Shown piece by piece: positions 24,753-33,605 of a stretch of 35,537 nucleotides of DNA. Position numbers and translations under genes: made by a program. This DNA is from Pseudomonas palleroniana (GTDB lineage Bacteria; Pseudomonadota; Gammaproteobacteria; Pseudomonadales; Pseudomonadaceae), in NCBI RefSeq assembly GCF_003031675.1, contig NZ_PYWX01000044.1, positions 1-35,537 of the forward strand. Direction: 5' to 3'. How positions within the stretch are numbered: position 1 is the first letter of the stretch; each line of letters begins with the position of its first letter. Below the pieces are notes generated by a model, which worked only from the letters and a program-made list of their open reading frames with translations, was not told the origin of the DNA and did no database searches.

Positions 24753-24859
24753 GCCCTTCCGGAGGGCAACAAAACAGGGGGACAGTCTGGCAAGTTCAGG
24801 GGCCGGCTTTCAACCAAGGCCCCTACATTTATAACTGCTCAGTGAACCGCGTACTGAGC
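24753..24859 (-). promoter_or_regulatory. Series of stem-loops between spuC and spuD
   Basis: Three small inverted repeats lie in the 167-base spacer: GCCCT/AGGGC (24753-24767), AGGGGCC/GGCCCCT (24798-24824) and GCTCAGT/ACTGAGC (24837-24859). None has a T-tract. They could act as attenuators or RNA-processing barriers, giving the binding-protein part of the operon a different mRNA level from spuB-spuC. Confidence 0.45.
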
Positions 24860-24866
24860 CTAGCAC

Positions 24867-26231
24867 TTAGCCCTGCAATGCCGCCAAAGTCAGGTCCAGG
24901 CACGTCCGCGCCTTGGTCACCAGTTCGTCGATTTCGGCCTTGCTGATCACCAGCGACGGCGAAATGATCATGGTGTCACCCACGGCGCGCATGATCAGCC
25001 CGTTGTTGAAGCAGAAGTTGCGGCAAATCATGCCCACGCCTTTGCCTTCATAGCGCTTGCGGGTGGCCTTGTCCTGGACCAGCTCGATCGCACCCAGCAT
25101 GCCTGCACCGCGAACTTCACCCACCAACGGGTGGTCAGCCAGTTCCCTCAGACGTTTCTGCAAATACGGTGCCGTTTCTTCGTGCACGCGATCCACGATT
25201 TTTTCATCGCGCAGGATGCGGATGTTTTCCAGGGCCACCGCCGCAGCCACCGGGTGGCCGGAATAGGTGAAACCGTGGTTGAAATCACCCCCTTCGTTCA
25301 ACACGGCAACTACATCGTCGTGCACGATCAGGCCGCCCATGGGCACGTAGCCCGAGGTCAGGCCCTTGGCGATGGTCATCATGTGCGGCTTGAGGTCATA
25401 GAAGTCGCTGCCGAACCACTCACCGGTACGGCCGAAGCCGCAGATCACTTCGTCGGCGACAAACAGGATGTCGTACTTGGCCAGGATTTCCTTGATGCGC
25501 GGCCAGTAGGTATCCGGCGGCACGATCACGCCACCAGCGCCCTGGATCGGCTCGGCAATAAAGGCACCGACGTTGTCCACGCCCAGCTCCAGAATCTTCT
25601 CTTCCAGCTGGTTGGCGGCCCAGACCCCGAACTCCTCGGGACTCATGTCGCCGCCTTCGCCAAACCAGTAAGGCTGGGCGATGTGGGTAATGCCCGGGAT
25701 CGGCAAGTCGCCCTGTTCATGCATATACGTCATGCCGCCCAGGCTCGCGCCGGCCACGGTGGAACCGTGGTAGCCGTTCTTGCGGCTGATGATGACTTTT
25801 TTGTTCGGTTGGCCCTTGATCGCCCAGTAGTGGCGGACCATGCGCAACATGGTGTCGTTGCCTTCGGAGCCGGAACCGGTGAAGAACACATGGTTCATGC
25901 CGGCCGGTGCAATGTCGGCAATCACCTTGGCCAGTTCCAGTACCGGTGGGTGAGCCGTCTGGAAGAACAGGTTGTAGTAGGGCAGCTCTTTCATCTGCTT
26001 GGCGGCGGCGTCGGCCAGCTCATCACGACCGTAACCGACCGCCACGCACCACAGGCCGGCCATGCCGTCGAGGATCTTGTTGCCTTCGCTGTCCCACAGG
26101 TAAACACCGTGGGCTTTGGTGATGATCCGTGGGCCCTTCTCTTTCAATTGCTTGAAATCGCTGAACGGCGCCAAGTGATGATCGCTGCTCAAGGCTTGCC
26201 ATTCACGGGTTTGCGGGTTGTTGCTGGACAT
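24867..26231 (-). CDS. spuC: Polyamine aminotransferase SpuC (putrescine/spermidine-pyruvate)
   Basis: The 454-residue class III PLP aminotransferase has the cofactor pocket TGSGSEGNDTMLRM (118-131), the Asp260 motif FVADEVICGFGRTG and the Schiff-base lysine at Lys289 (TIAKGLTSGYVPMGG). SpuC transfers an amino group from putrescine or other diamines to pyruvate, yielding 4-aminobutanal. The gene follows spuB by about 58 bases and precedes the binding-protein genes. Length and motifs are normal for the family. Confidence 0.94.
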   Translation of the reverse strand: MSSNNPQTREWQALSSDHHLAPFSDFKQLKEKGPRIITKAHGVYLWDSEGNKILDGMAGLWCVAVGYGRDELADAAAKQMKELPYYNLFFQTAHPPVLELAKVIADIAPAGMNHVFFTGSGSEGNDTMLRMVRHYWAIKGQPNKKVIISRKNGYHGSTVAGASLGGMTYMHEQGDLPIPGITHIAQPYWFGEGGDMSPEEFGVWAANQLEEKILELGVDNVGAFIAEPIQGAGGVIVPPDTYWPRIKEILAKYDILFVADEVICGFGRTGEWFGSDFYDLKPHMMTIAKGLTSGYVPMGGLIVHDDVVAVLNEGGDFNHGFTYSGHPVAAAVALENIRILRDEKIVDRVHEETAPYLQKRLRELADHPLVGEVRGAGMLGAIELVQDKATRKRYEGKGVGMICRNFCFNNGLIMRAVGDTMIISPSLVISKAEIDELVTKARTCLDLTLAALQG

Positions 26232-26289
26232 ACCAATCTCCTAGACTTTTCAGTGAAGGGCGCGCTGTTCCCACAGTGCGCCCGGGGCG

Positions 26290-27648
26290 TCAGACGGCGA
26301 AGAGCAGGAATTCCCGCTCCCATGAACTGATCACGCGCTTGAAGTTTTCATGCTCGGCCCGCTTGACCGCGACGTAGCCTGTGATGAATTTGCGACCCAG
26401 GTATTTCTCGATGGTCTTGCTGTTTTCCATGCGTTCCAAGGCATCTTCGATGGTCAACGGCAGGCGCAGGTTGCGTCGCTCGTAACCACGGCCCACCACG
26501 GGCGCGCTTGGGTTATGGCCTTCGACCATGCCGATGAAGCCACACAGCAAACTGGCGGCAATGGCCAGGTACGGGTTGGCGTCGGCACCCGGCAGGCGGT
26601 TTTCCACGCGGCGGTTCTGCGGGCCGGCATCCGGCACACGCAAACCGACGGTGCGGTTTTCTTCGCCCCATTCCACGTTGACCGGCGCCGAGGTGTCGGG
26701 CAGAAAACGGCGGAACGAGTTCACGTTGGGGGCAAACAGCGGCAGCAATTCAGGGATGAATTTCTGCAGGCCGCCAATGTGGTTGAGGAACAGTTGGCTC
26801 ATGGTCCCGTCTTCATTGGAGAAGACGTTCTTGCCGGTGGCGATGTCGATGATGCTCTGGTGCAAGTGCATCGCGCTGCCGGGCTCGCCGGTCATCGGCT
26901 TGGCCATGAAGGTGGCGGCCACGTCGTGCTTGAGCGCGGCTTCGCGCATGGTGCGCTTGAACACCAGGATCTGGTCGGCCAGGGACAGGGCATCGCCATG
27001 ACGGAAGTTGATTTCCATCTGCGCGGTGCCGTCTTCATGGATCAGGGTGTCGAGGTCCAGTTCCTGCAGTTCGCACCAGTCGTAGACATCTTCGAACAGC
27101 GGGTCGAATTCGTTGGCCGCTTCTATAGAGAAGGACTGGCGACCGGTTTCCGGGCGGCCGGAACGGCCAATCGGCGGTTGCAGCGGGAAGTCCGGGTCTT
27201 CGCAGCGCTTGGTCAGGTAGAACTCCATCTCCGGCGCCACAATGGGCTGCCAGCCTTTATCGGCATAGAGCTTGAGGACTTTCTTGAGTACGTTGCGCGG
27301 CGACAGCTCGATCGGGTTGCCTTGCTTGTCGTAGGTGTCGTGGATCACCTGGGCGGTCGGCTCAATGGCCCAAGGCACCAGGAATACGGCGTTCTGGTCG
27401 GGGCGGCAGATCATGTCGATGTCGGCCGGGTCGAGCAATTCGTAATAGATGTCGTCTTCGACGTAGTCGCCGGTGACGGTCTGCAGCAGCACGCTCTCGG
27501 GCAGACGCATGCCTTTCTCGGCGATGAACTTGTTGGTCGGCGAGATCTTGCCCCGGGTGATGCCGGTGAGGTCGCCAATCATGCATTCGACTTCTGTGAT
27601 CTTGTGGTCTTTCAACCAATCGGTGAGCTGGTCGAGGTTGTTACTCAT
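26290..27648 (-). CDS. spuB: Glutamine-synthetase-family gamma-glutamylpolyamine synthetase SpuB
   Basis: The 452-residue protein has the glutamine synthetase beta-grasp N-terminus (CMIGDLTGITRGKI) and catalytic domain with APEMEFYL (metal ligands), GSAMHLHQSI, NVNSFRR, ENRTVGLRVP and ENRLPGADANPYLA. The family ligates glutamate to a polyamine amine using ATP, the first step of the gamma-glutamylated putrescine route. The start MSNNLDQL at 27648 is preferred to 27681. It is the first gene of the minus-strand spu operon and is divergent from a second family member at 28246. Confidence 0.93.
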   Translation of the reverse strand: MSNNLDQLTDWLKDHKITEVECMIGDLTGITRGKISPTNKFIAEKGMRLPESVLLQTVTGDYVEDDIYYELLDPADIDMICRPDQNAVFLVPWAIEPTAQVIHDTYDKQGNPIELSPRNVLKKVLKLYADKGWQPIVAPEMEFYLTKRCEDPDFPLQPPIGRSGRPETGRQSFSIEAANEFDPLFEDVYDWCELQELDLDTLIHEDGTAQMEINFRHGDALSLADQILVFKRTMREAALKHDVAATFMAKPMTGEPGSAMHLHQSIIDIATGKNVFSNEDGTMSQLFLNHIGGLQKFIPELLPLFAPNVNSFRRFLPDTSAPVNVEWGEENRTVGLRVPDAGPQNRRVENRLPGADANPYLAIAASLLCGFIGMVEGHNPSAPVVGRGYERRNLRLPLTIEDALERMENSKTIEKYLGRKFITGYVAVKRAEHENFKRVISSWEREFLLFAV

Positions 27649-28245
27649 AAATGCCTCTGGGCTGGGTTTCCTGACATCCATTAAAGGTCAGGCGTTGGTT
27701 GACGCAGCATCCGCGTCGCTTTTTCGTTCAAGGTAGGAGCTTACCCGTCATTTGCTGCTGCGTTGCATTCCTCAGGCCAAAGTTGTGCAGAATCATGATC
27801 GGCAGCGTGGACGGCAGCCGGTCAGTCACAGTTGAGAAGGCAAAAAGGAGGTCGGACAGGCCGTCAAGAATATTGGCCGGTACGCGGGCATTCACGCGGG
27901 GTGAACGGACTGCGGACAACGCCTGGCGCAAGCAGGCAAAGACGCCGAATGGCGGCAGGTGAAACATGAAACACCCCGGTATTATTGCTGTTATGGGTTT
28001 GAATCGAGCTTAGCCTTGTTCATTTTTTTACACAACACCCCCGTAAAAAATACAACACGGCCCGCTCAAGCCTGCGAGTCCCAAGCCCTTCAAACCCAAA
28101 AAACCGCCCCAAAAAGCCCCAAAAATGCCCTCGCGGCGCTTTTTTAGGGCGAAAAATGCCTCGCTTGACTTCGGCATGCCGTTCGGGTTGACTGAAACCA
28201 GAAAAGATCAATGATTGATATTTTTAACAACAAAGGTGTTGCATC
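27649..28245. promoter_or_regulatory. Divergent spuB / spuI control region (597 bases)
   Basis: No convincing gene occupies this spacer, although spuA would lie here in the P. aeruginosa order. It holds a doubtful 79-codon ORF, two ACAACAC boxes 20 bases apart (28032-28038 and 28052-28058), and a C-run/A-run segment (28086-28130). That segment gives five G-runs on the minus strand. A related inverted box, GTGTTG, sits at 28236-28241 next to the spuI start. Promoters for both operons must be here; I cannot place their -35/-10 boxes with confidence. Confidence 0.5.
27728..27967 (-). CDS. Doubtful small ORF in the spuB upstream region
   Basis: This 79-codon ORF starts MFHLPPFGVFACLRQ with a weak GGGGTG in front of the ATG, 80 bases upstream of the spuB start on the same strand. 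I recognise no family. It has hydrophobic patches but no convincing membrane helix or signal peptide. It may be a leader peptide or chance ORF; an overlapping plus-strand frame is equally open. Confidence 0.2.
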   Translation of the reverse strand: MFHLPPFGVFACLRQALSAVRSPRVNARVPANILDGLSDLLFAFSTVTDRLPSTLPIMILHNFGLRNATQQQMTGKLLP

Positions 28246-29622
28246 ATGTCGGTACCCCCGCGTGCCGTTCAGCTTAACGAAGCGAACGCGTTCCTTAAGG
28301 ATCATCCTGAGGTTCTGTACGTAGACCTTCTAATTGCGGATATGAATGGTGTGGTGCGCGGCAAGCGCATCGAACGCACCAGCCTCCACAAGGTTTACGA
28401 GAAGGGCATCAACCTGCCTGCCTCTTTATTTGCCCTGGATATCAACGGCTCGACGGTGGAAAGCACCGGCCTGGGCCTGGACATCGGTGATGCTGACCGA
28501 ATCTGTTATCCAATCCCCGATACCCTGTGCAATGAACCTTGGCAAAAGCGCCCAACCGCGCAACTGCTGATGACCATGCACGAACTTGAAGGTGAACCTT
28601 TCTTCGCCGATCCGCGCGAAGTGCTTCGCCAGGTTGTCAGCAAATTCGACGACCTCGGCCTGACGATCTGCGCCGCCTTCGAACTTGAGTTCTACCTGAT
28701 CGACCAGGAGAACGTGAATGGCCGCCCACAACCGCCCCGCTCGCCGATCTCCGGCAAACGCCCGCACTCGACACAGGTCTACCTGATCGACGACCTCGAC
28801 GAATACGTCGACTGCCTCCAGGACATTCTGGAAGGTGCCAAAGAGCAAGGCATCCCGGCCGACGCCATCGTCAAGGAAAGCGCCCCGGCGCAGTTCGAAG
28901 TGAACCTGCACCACGTGGCCGACCCGATCAAGGCTTGCGACTACGCCGTACTGCTCAAGCGCCTGATCAAGAACATCGCCTACGACCATGAGATGGACAC
29001 CACCTTCATGGCCAAGCCTTACCCAGGCCAGGCAGGCAACGGTTTGCACGTACACATTTCGATCCTGGACAAGGACGGCAAGAACATCTTTGCCAGCGAG
29101 GATCCCGAGCAGAACGCCGCATTGCGTCACGCGATCGGCGGTGTGCTCGAGACCCTACCCGCCCAAATGGCGTTCCTGTGCCCCAACGTCAACTCGTACC
29201 GGCGTTTCGGCGCGCAGTTCTATGTGCCGAACTCGCCGTGCTGGGGCCTGGACAACCGCACCGTGGCGATTCGCGTACCGACCGGCTCGTCCGATGCCGT
29301 ACGTATCGAACACCGTGTGGCCGGCGCCGACGCCAACCCCTACCTGCTGATGGCTTCGGTCCTGGCAGGCGTGCACCACGGCCTGACCAACAAGATCGAG
29401 CCTAACGCACCGGTGGAAGGCAACAGCTACGAGCAGAACGAGCAGAGCCTGCCGAACAACCTGCGCGATGCCCTGCGTGAGTTGGATGACAGCGAGGTGA
29501 TGGCCAAGTACATCGATCCTAAATACATCGATATCTTCGTCGCCTGTAAGGAAAGTGAGCTGGAAGAGTTCGAACACTCCATCTCCGACCTTGAGTACAA
29601 CTGGTACCTGCATACCGTATAA
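28246..29622 (+). CDS. spuI: Glutamine-synthetase-family gamma-glutamylpolyamine synthetase SpuI-like
   Basis: The 458-residue protein has the N-terminal motif DLLIADMNGVVRGKRIERT and catalytic motifs AAFELEFYLIDQE, GNGLHVHISILD, NVNSYRRFGA, DNRTVAIRVP and EHRVAGADANPYLL. It is a paralogue of SpuB (26290-27648) and matches SpuI by its divergent position. It should attach glutamate to putrescine, cadaverine or another diamine in the cytosol. AAAGG lies upstream of the ATG. A strong terminator follows, so it is probably monocistronic. Different synthetases in pseudomonads have different polyamine preferences, which cannot be told apart here. Confidence 0.9.
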   Translation: MSVPPRAVQLNEANAFLKDHPEVLYVDLLIADMNGVVRGKRIERTSLHKVYEKGINLPASLFALDINGSTVESTGLGLDIGDADRICYPIPDTLCNEPWQKRPTAQLLMTMHELEGEPFFADPREVLRQVVSKFDDLGLTICAAFELEFYLIDQENVNGRPQPPRSPISGKRPHSTQVYLIDDLDEYVDCLQDILEGAKEQGIPADAIVKESAPAQFEVNLHHVADPIKACDYAVLLKRLIKNIAYDHEMDTTFMAKPYPGQAGNGLHVHISILDKDGKNIFASEDPEQNAALRHAIGGVLETLPAQMAFLCPNVNSYRRFGAQFYVPNSPCWGLDNRTVAIRVPTGSSDAVRIEHRVAGADANPYLLMASVLAGVHHGLTNKIEPNAPVEGNSYEQNEQSLPNNLRDALRELDDSEVMAKYIDPKYIDIFVACKESELEEFEHSISDLEYNWYLHTV

Positions 29623-29645
29623 ACGGTTGCTGCGCTGATAACGAA

Positions 29646-29676
29646 CGCTGCCGACTTTGGTCGGCGGCGTTTTTTT
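29646..29676 (+). terminator. Rho-independent terminator after spuI
   Basis: A 10-bp stem (CGCTGCCGAC / GTCGGCGGCG, one G-T pair) with loop TTTG is followed by seven T residues, 24 bases after the spuI stop. It closes the plus-strand transcript. Confidence 0.95.
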
Positions 29677-29702
29677 ATGCGTTTGTGCTAGGACACTGGG
29701 TT

Positions 29703-29788
29703 GGCCTCATCGGGAGCAAGCCCCCTCCCACACTTGAATGTATTCACAAATCAAACTGTGGGAGGGGGCTTGCTCCCGATGGCGGCCT
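29703..29788. repeat. REPIN with perfect 25-bp arms
   Basis: The inverted arms at 29708-29732 and 29757-29781 match perfectly over 25 bases and are extended outward by GGCCT / GGCGGCC. The spacer is 24 bases. It lies between the spuI terminator and the TetR gene. Confidence 0.92.
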
Positions 29789-29844
29789 GGAAGACAACAC
29801 AGATTCCTGCTCATACAATGCCCGCTGCCTTGTAGGAGACGTGC

Positions 29845-30474
29845 ATGACTACCCGCCCCACCGCCCCTCGCAAACCCCGCGCCCGCAGCCAGGCCCGGAT
29901 TGATGCGATCCTCGACGCCGCCCGCACCTTGCTGGCCGCCGAAGGCGTGGCGAGTCTGTCGATCTACAGCGTGGCCGAGCGGGCACAGATCCCGCCGTCG
30001 TCGGTATATCACTTCTTCGCCAGTGTGCCGGCGCTGCTGGAAGCGCTGACCGCCGATGTGCACGCCGCTTTCCGGGCCGCCATCCAGGCACCCATCGAGC
30101 ATGAGTCACTCAAGCACTGGCGCGATCTGTCCTACATCGTCGAACAGCGCATGCTCGCCATCTACGACCAGGACGCCGCCGCTCGCCAGCTGATCCTGGC
30201 CCAGCACGGGCTGACCGAAGTGACCCAGGCCGACCGCCAGCATGATCTGGAATTGGGCGACTTGATGCTCACCGTGTTCAATCGGCATTTCGAGGTGCCG
30301 ACCTTACCTGCCGATGTGGATGTGTTTGCACTGGCACTGGAGCTGAGCGACCGCGTCTATGCGCGCTCGGTGCATCAGCATGGGCTGATTACGCCGCGCA
30401 TGGCGGAAGAAGGAATGCGGGTGTTTGACGCGTATGTGGGGTTGTACCTGCCGGCTTACCTGCCCAAGCGTTGA
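29845..30474 (+). CDS. TetR/AcrR-family transcriptional regulator
   Basis: The 209-residue regulator has a basic arginine/proline-rich N-terminus (PTAPRKPRARSQAR) and a TetR helix-turn-helix from about residues 18 to 68 (ILDAARTLLAAEGVASLSIY, then SVYHFFASVPALLEAL). The rest is a helical ligand-binding domain of no recognised subtype. It has a good AGGAG ribosome-binding site. It stands alone between two REPINs, downstream of spuI and facing the ssu operon tail, so its target cannot be inferred from adjacency. Confidence 0.88.
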   Translation: MTTRPTAPRKPRARSQARIDAILDAARTLLAAEGVASLSIYSVAERAQIPPSSVYHFFASVPALLEALTADVHAAFRAAIQAPIEHESLKHWRDLSYIVEQRMLAIYDQDAAARQLILAQHGLTEVTQADRQHDLELGDLMLTVFNRHFEVPTLPADVDVFALALELSDRVYARSVHQHGLITPRMAEEGMRVFDAYVGLYLPAYLPKR

Positions 30475-30493
30475 GTTCCGGGGTGGTTGAAAG

Positions 30494-30576
30494 GGCCTCA
30501 TCGGGGGCAAGCCCCCTCCCACACTTTGAATCTATTCACCGATCAAATGTGCGAGGGGGCTGCCCCGATGGCGGCC
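30494..30576. repeat. Degenerate REPIN
   Basis: Left arm at 30494-30522 and right arm at 30548-30576. The right arm has lost two bases in the GGCTTGCTCCC core (reads GGGCTGCCCC) and carries TGTGCGAGG instead of TGTGGGAGG. The left arm has GGGGGC for GGGAGC, so the GGGGC/GCCCC change is partly compensated between the arms. Confidence 0.85.
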
Positions 30577-30586
30577 TCAAGAACGA

Positions 30587-30802
30587 TCACAACTTGGCGA
30601 TCGACACCTCGGTGGATTTCACAAAGGCAATCACTTCACTGCCAATCACCAGCTCCAGCTCTTTGACCGAACGGGTGGTGATCACGGACGTGACGATGCC
30701 CGATGCGGTCTGTACGTCAATTTCCGACAGCACATCGCCTTCGACGATTTCCTTGATGGTGCCTTTGAACTGGTTACGCACGTTGATAGCTTTAATAGTC
30801 AT
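30587..30802 (-). CDS. ssuF: Molybdopterin-binding (TOBE/Mop) protein SsuF
   Basis: This 71-residue protein is one complete Mop/TOBE domain: NVRNQFKGTIKEIVEGDVLSEI, then VTSVITTRSVKELELVIGSEV and VKSTEVSIAKL. Single Mop domains form oligomers that bind molybdate-type oxyanions. In P. putida the ssuEADCBF operon ends with such a gene, required for sulfonate use by a mechanism still unclear. GGAAGA precedes the ATG. It follows ssuB by 28 bases and is the last gene of the operon. Confidence 0.9.
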   Translation of the reverse strand: MTIKAINVRNQFKGTIKEIVEGDVLSEIDVQTASGIVTSVITTRSVKELELVIGSEVIAFVKSTEVSIAKL

Positions 30803-30830
30803 GGTCTTCTTCCTTCATGGGACAAGTGAG

Positions 30831-31637
30831 TTATTGAGCCCATCGCAATTGCGTAGGCAGCGGTGAAACAGGTTCCGGTTCCGGCGGCGAGCCAGGCAGC
30901 GACAGCACACGGTTGAGCACTTCGGCTTCGAGTGCGGCCAGGCGGTGCAAGCCTCGGGCTCGTGGGCGTGGCAGGTCGACAACGAGGTCCAGGCCGATTT
31001 CACCGTCTTCGATCAGGATCACCCGGTCGGCAATAGCCACGGCTTCGCTGACATCGTGGGTCACCAGCAACACGGTAAAGCCGTGCTTGCGCCACAGGTT
31101 TTCGATCAGTTGCTGCATCTCGATGCGGGTCAGCGCGTCCAACGCGCCCAGCGGCTCGTCGAGCAGCAACAGGCGCGGCTGGTGAATCAACGCGCGAGCC
31201 AGGGCCACGCGCTGCTTCTGGCCACCGGACAAGGCCGCCGGCCACTCATTGGCACGTTCGGCCAGGCCCACTGCGTCCAACGCCTCCAGGGCCTGGGGAC
31301 GCCAGTTGCCCTTGAGGCCAAGGCCCACGTTGTCGATGATCTTTTTCCACGGCAGCAAGCGCGCTTCCTGGAACATCAACCGCGTATCTTCAATCGCTTC
31401 ATCAAGCGGCGCGGAACCCGCCAGCAGCTCACCGCCACTGGCTTTGTCCAGACCCGCCAACAGGCGCAGCAAGGTGCTTTTACCGCATCCGCTGCGGCCA
31501 ACCACGGCCACAAACTGGCCGGCCGGGATATGCAGGTCTATCTCTTTGAGCACTTCCCGCGAACCAAAGGCCTTGCGCAATTTGCGTACCGCCAGCGGGA
31601 TGCCTTTAAGCAGGCGCGGAGGTTGTTGAGCTGTCAT
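30831..31637 (-). CDS. ssuB: Sulfonate ABC transporter ATPase SsuB
   Basis: The 268-residue ATPase has Walker A GRSGCGKS (47-54), Q-loop [13 protein letters not shown], signature LSGGQKQR (136-143), Walker B LLLLDEP (156-162) and the switch histidine in [10 protein letters not shown]. It is of the taurine/nitrate/sulfonate type and drives uptake with SsuC and SsuA. The start overlaps the ssuC stop by four bases (ATGA). A proline-rich tail ends the protein. Confidence 0.93.
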   Translation of the reverse strand: MTAQQPPRLLKGIPLAVRKLRKAFGSREVLKEIDLHIPAGQFVAVVGRSGCGKSTLLRLLAGLDKASGGELLAGSAPLDEAIEDTRLMFQEARLLPWKKIIDNVGLGLKGNWRPQALEALDAVGLAERANEWPAALSGGQKQRVALARALIHQPRLLLLDEPLGALDALTRIEMQQLIENLWRKHGFTVLLVTHDVSEAVAIADRVILIEDGEIGLDLVVDLPRPRARGLHRLAALEAEVLNRVLSLPGSPPEPEPVSPLPTQLRWAQ

Positions 31638-32422
31638 GCCGCACCTCCTTTATTGACTTGGTAAGCCGGGTGCCAACGCAGCCACACACGTTCCAGGCCA
31701 CGGGCGGCAAGGTCGGCCAGTTTGCCGAGGACCGCGTAAAGCACGATGGCCAGCACCACCACGTCGGTCTGCAGGAATTCGCGGGCGTTCATGGCCAGAT
31801 AACCGATGCCGGAGCTGGCCGAGATGGTTTCCGCCACGATCAGCGTCAGCCACATGAAGCCCAAGGCGAAGCGCACCCCCACCAGAATCGACGGCAGCGC
31901 CCCCGGCAGAATCACCTGACGGAACAGGCTGAACCCGGACAGGCCATAGCTGCGCGACATTTCCACCAGCGCCGGGTCGACGTTGCGGATGCCGTGGTAG
32001 GTGTTCAGGTAGATCGGGAACAACGTGCCGAGCGCCACCAGGAAAATCTTCGCCGTCTCGTCAATGCCGAACCACAGGATCACCAACGGAATCAGCGCCA
32101 GGTGCGGCACGTTGCGGATCATCTGCACCGAACTGTCCAGCAGGCGCTCGCCCCATTTCGACAAACCGGTGATAAAGCCCAGGGCCAGGCCGATGCTGCC
32201 ACCGATCAAGAACCCAAGGCCCGCACGCCAGCCGCTGATCGCCAAATGCGTCCAGATTTCGCCGCTGCGCACCAGATTGATCCCGGCTTCGATCACCGCA
32301 CTCGGCGCCGGCAGAATGCGCGTGGACAACCAGCCCGCCGACACCGACAACTGCCAGATCGCCAACAACAGGATCGGCAGCAGCCACGGCGCGATGCGCT
32401 GGCTCAATTTTTCAAGATTCAT
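31634..32422 (-). CDS. ssuC: Sulfonate ABC transporter permease SsuC
   Basis: The 262-residue inner-membrane permease has about six helices. The EAA-type loop is [20 protein letters not shown] and the late segment is [20 protein letters not shown], as in SsuC/TauC. It probably works as a homodimer with SsuB and the binder SsuA. It begins nine bases after ssuD and overlaps ssuB, so the three are one transcript. Confidence 0.93.
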   Translation of the reverse strand: MNLEKLSQRIAPWLLPILLLAIWQLSVSAGWLSTRILPAPSAVIEAGINLVRSGEIWTHLAISGWRAGLGFLIGGSIGLALGFITGLSKWGERLLDSSVQMIRNVPHLALIPLVILWFGIDETAKIFLVALGTLFPIYLNTYHGIRNVDPALVEMSRSYGLSGFSLFRQVILPGALPSILVGVRFALGFMWLTLIVAETISASSGIGYLAMNAREFLQTDVVVLAIVLYAVLGKLADLAARGLERVWLRWHPAYQVNKGGAA

Positions 32423-32431
32423 GGCGCCGCC

Positions 32432-33580
32432 TCAGCTCTGTGATGCAGCTTTGGGAAGGATGTCGTTGGCGACCATCTCACCGAACGGGCTGACGTAACC
32501 GGCGCTTTTCGGCAATTCGGGGCGTTCGATATCTAGGTGCGGGAACAACAGCTCGGCCACCCGATACGACTCTTCCAGGTGGGGATAACCCGAGAAGATA
32601 AACGTATCGATACCCAGGTCTGCGTATTCCTTGACCCGCGCCGCTACCGTCGGGCCATCGCCCACCAGTGCCGTACCGGCACCGCCGCGCACCAGGCCGA
32701 CGCCGGCCCACAGGTTGGGGCTGACTTCGAGGTTGTCGCGACTACCACCGTGCAGCGCGGCCATGCGCTGTTGGCCAACCGAATCAAAGCGCGCCAGGGA
32801 AGCCTGGGCACGGGCAATGGTGTCGTCGTCCAGATGGGAGATCAGCTTGTCGGCGGCTTTCCAGGCGTCCTCATTGGTTTCGCGCACGATCACATGCAGG
32901 CGGATACCGAAGCGCACGGTGCGCCCAAGCTTGGCGGCCTTGGCGCGTACCTGTTCGATTTTCTCGGCGACGGCAGCAGGTGGCTCGCCCCAGGTGAGCA
33001 CCATTTCCACCTGTTCGGCAGCCAGGTCCTGGGCCGCTTCGGAGGAGCCGCCAAAATACAGCGGCGGGCGCGGTTGCTGGATGGGTGGGTAGAGCAACTT
33101 GGCGCCTTTGACGCTGATGTGCTCGCCGTCGTAATCCACCGTTTCGCCTTCCAGCACGCGGCGCCAGATCCGAGTGAACTCCACCGAGGCCTGATAGCGC
33201 TCTTCGTGGCTGAGGAACAAGCCGTCACCGGCCAATTCTTCCGGATCGCCACCCGTGACCAGGTTGAACAGCGCACGACCACCGGACAGGCGATCCAGCG
33301 TCGCCGCCTGACGCGCGGCCACCGTCGGGGAAATGATCCCGGGGCGTAGCGCGACCAGGAATTTCAGACGCTGGGTCACGGGGATCAGCGAAGCGGCTAC
33401 CAGCCAGGAATCTTCGCAGGAGCGACCAGTGGGAATCAGCACGCCGCCGAAGCCCAGGCGGTCGGCGGCCTGGGCCACTTGCTGCAAGTAACCGTGGTCG
33501 ACGGCGCGAGCGCCTTCGGCGGTGCCAAGGTAATGGCCGTCGCCATGGGTAGGCAGAAACCAGAAAATATTGAGGCTCAT
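32432..33580 (-). CDS. ssuD: FMNH2-dependent alkanesulfonate monooxygenase SsuD
   Basis: The 382-residue protein belongs to the bacterial luciferase-like TIM-barrel family. It cleaves alkanesulfonates to aldehyde and sulfite using reduced FMN from SsuE. Family motifs include [49 protein letters not shown] and [16 protein letters not shown]. Length equals typical SsuD (about 380). It lies between ssuA (25 bases) and ssuC (nine bases). Confidence 0.95.
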   Translation of the reverse strand: MSLNIFWFLPTHGDGHYLGTAEGARAVDHGYLQQVAQAADRLGFGGVLIPTGRSCEDSWLVAASLIPVTQRLKFLVALRPGIISPTVAARQAATLDRLSGGRALFNLVTGGDPEELAGDGLFLSHEERYQASVEFTRIWRRVLEGETVDYDGEHISVKGAKLLYPPIQQPRPPLYFGGSSEAAQDLAAEQVEMVLTWGEPPAAVAEKIEQVRAKAAKLGRTVRFGIRLHVIVRETNEDAWKAADKLISHLDDDTIARAQASLARFDSVGQQRMAALHGGSRDNLEVSPNLWAGVGLVRGGAGTALVGDGPTVAARVKEYADLGIDTFIFSGYPHLEESYRVAELLFPHLDIERPELPKSAGYVSPFGEMVANDILPKAASQS

Positions 33581-33605
33581 GGAGTTGTCTCCTGAAGAAG
33601 TCGGA

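Noticed and set aside
25131..27684. Long plus-strand frames opposite spuC and spuB (about 399 and 444 codons)
   Set aside because: Both are exact antisense shadows of genes with complete catalytic motifs, and neither has a plausible start site or domain.
27699..27962. An 87-codon plus-strand ORF in the spuB-spuI spacer
   Set aside because: There is no ribosome-binding site or family resemblance, and it overlaps the equally doubtful minus-strand ORF. I list only the minus-strand one, as doubtful.
28062..28150. CCCAAAAA-like short repeats considered as a CRISPR or satellite array
   Set aside because: The units are irregular, short and without spacers; a low-complexity or G-run segment is the simpler reading.
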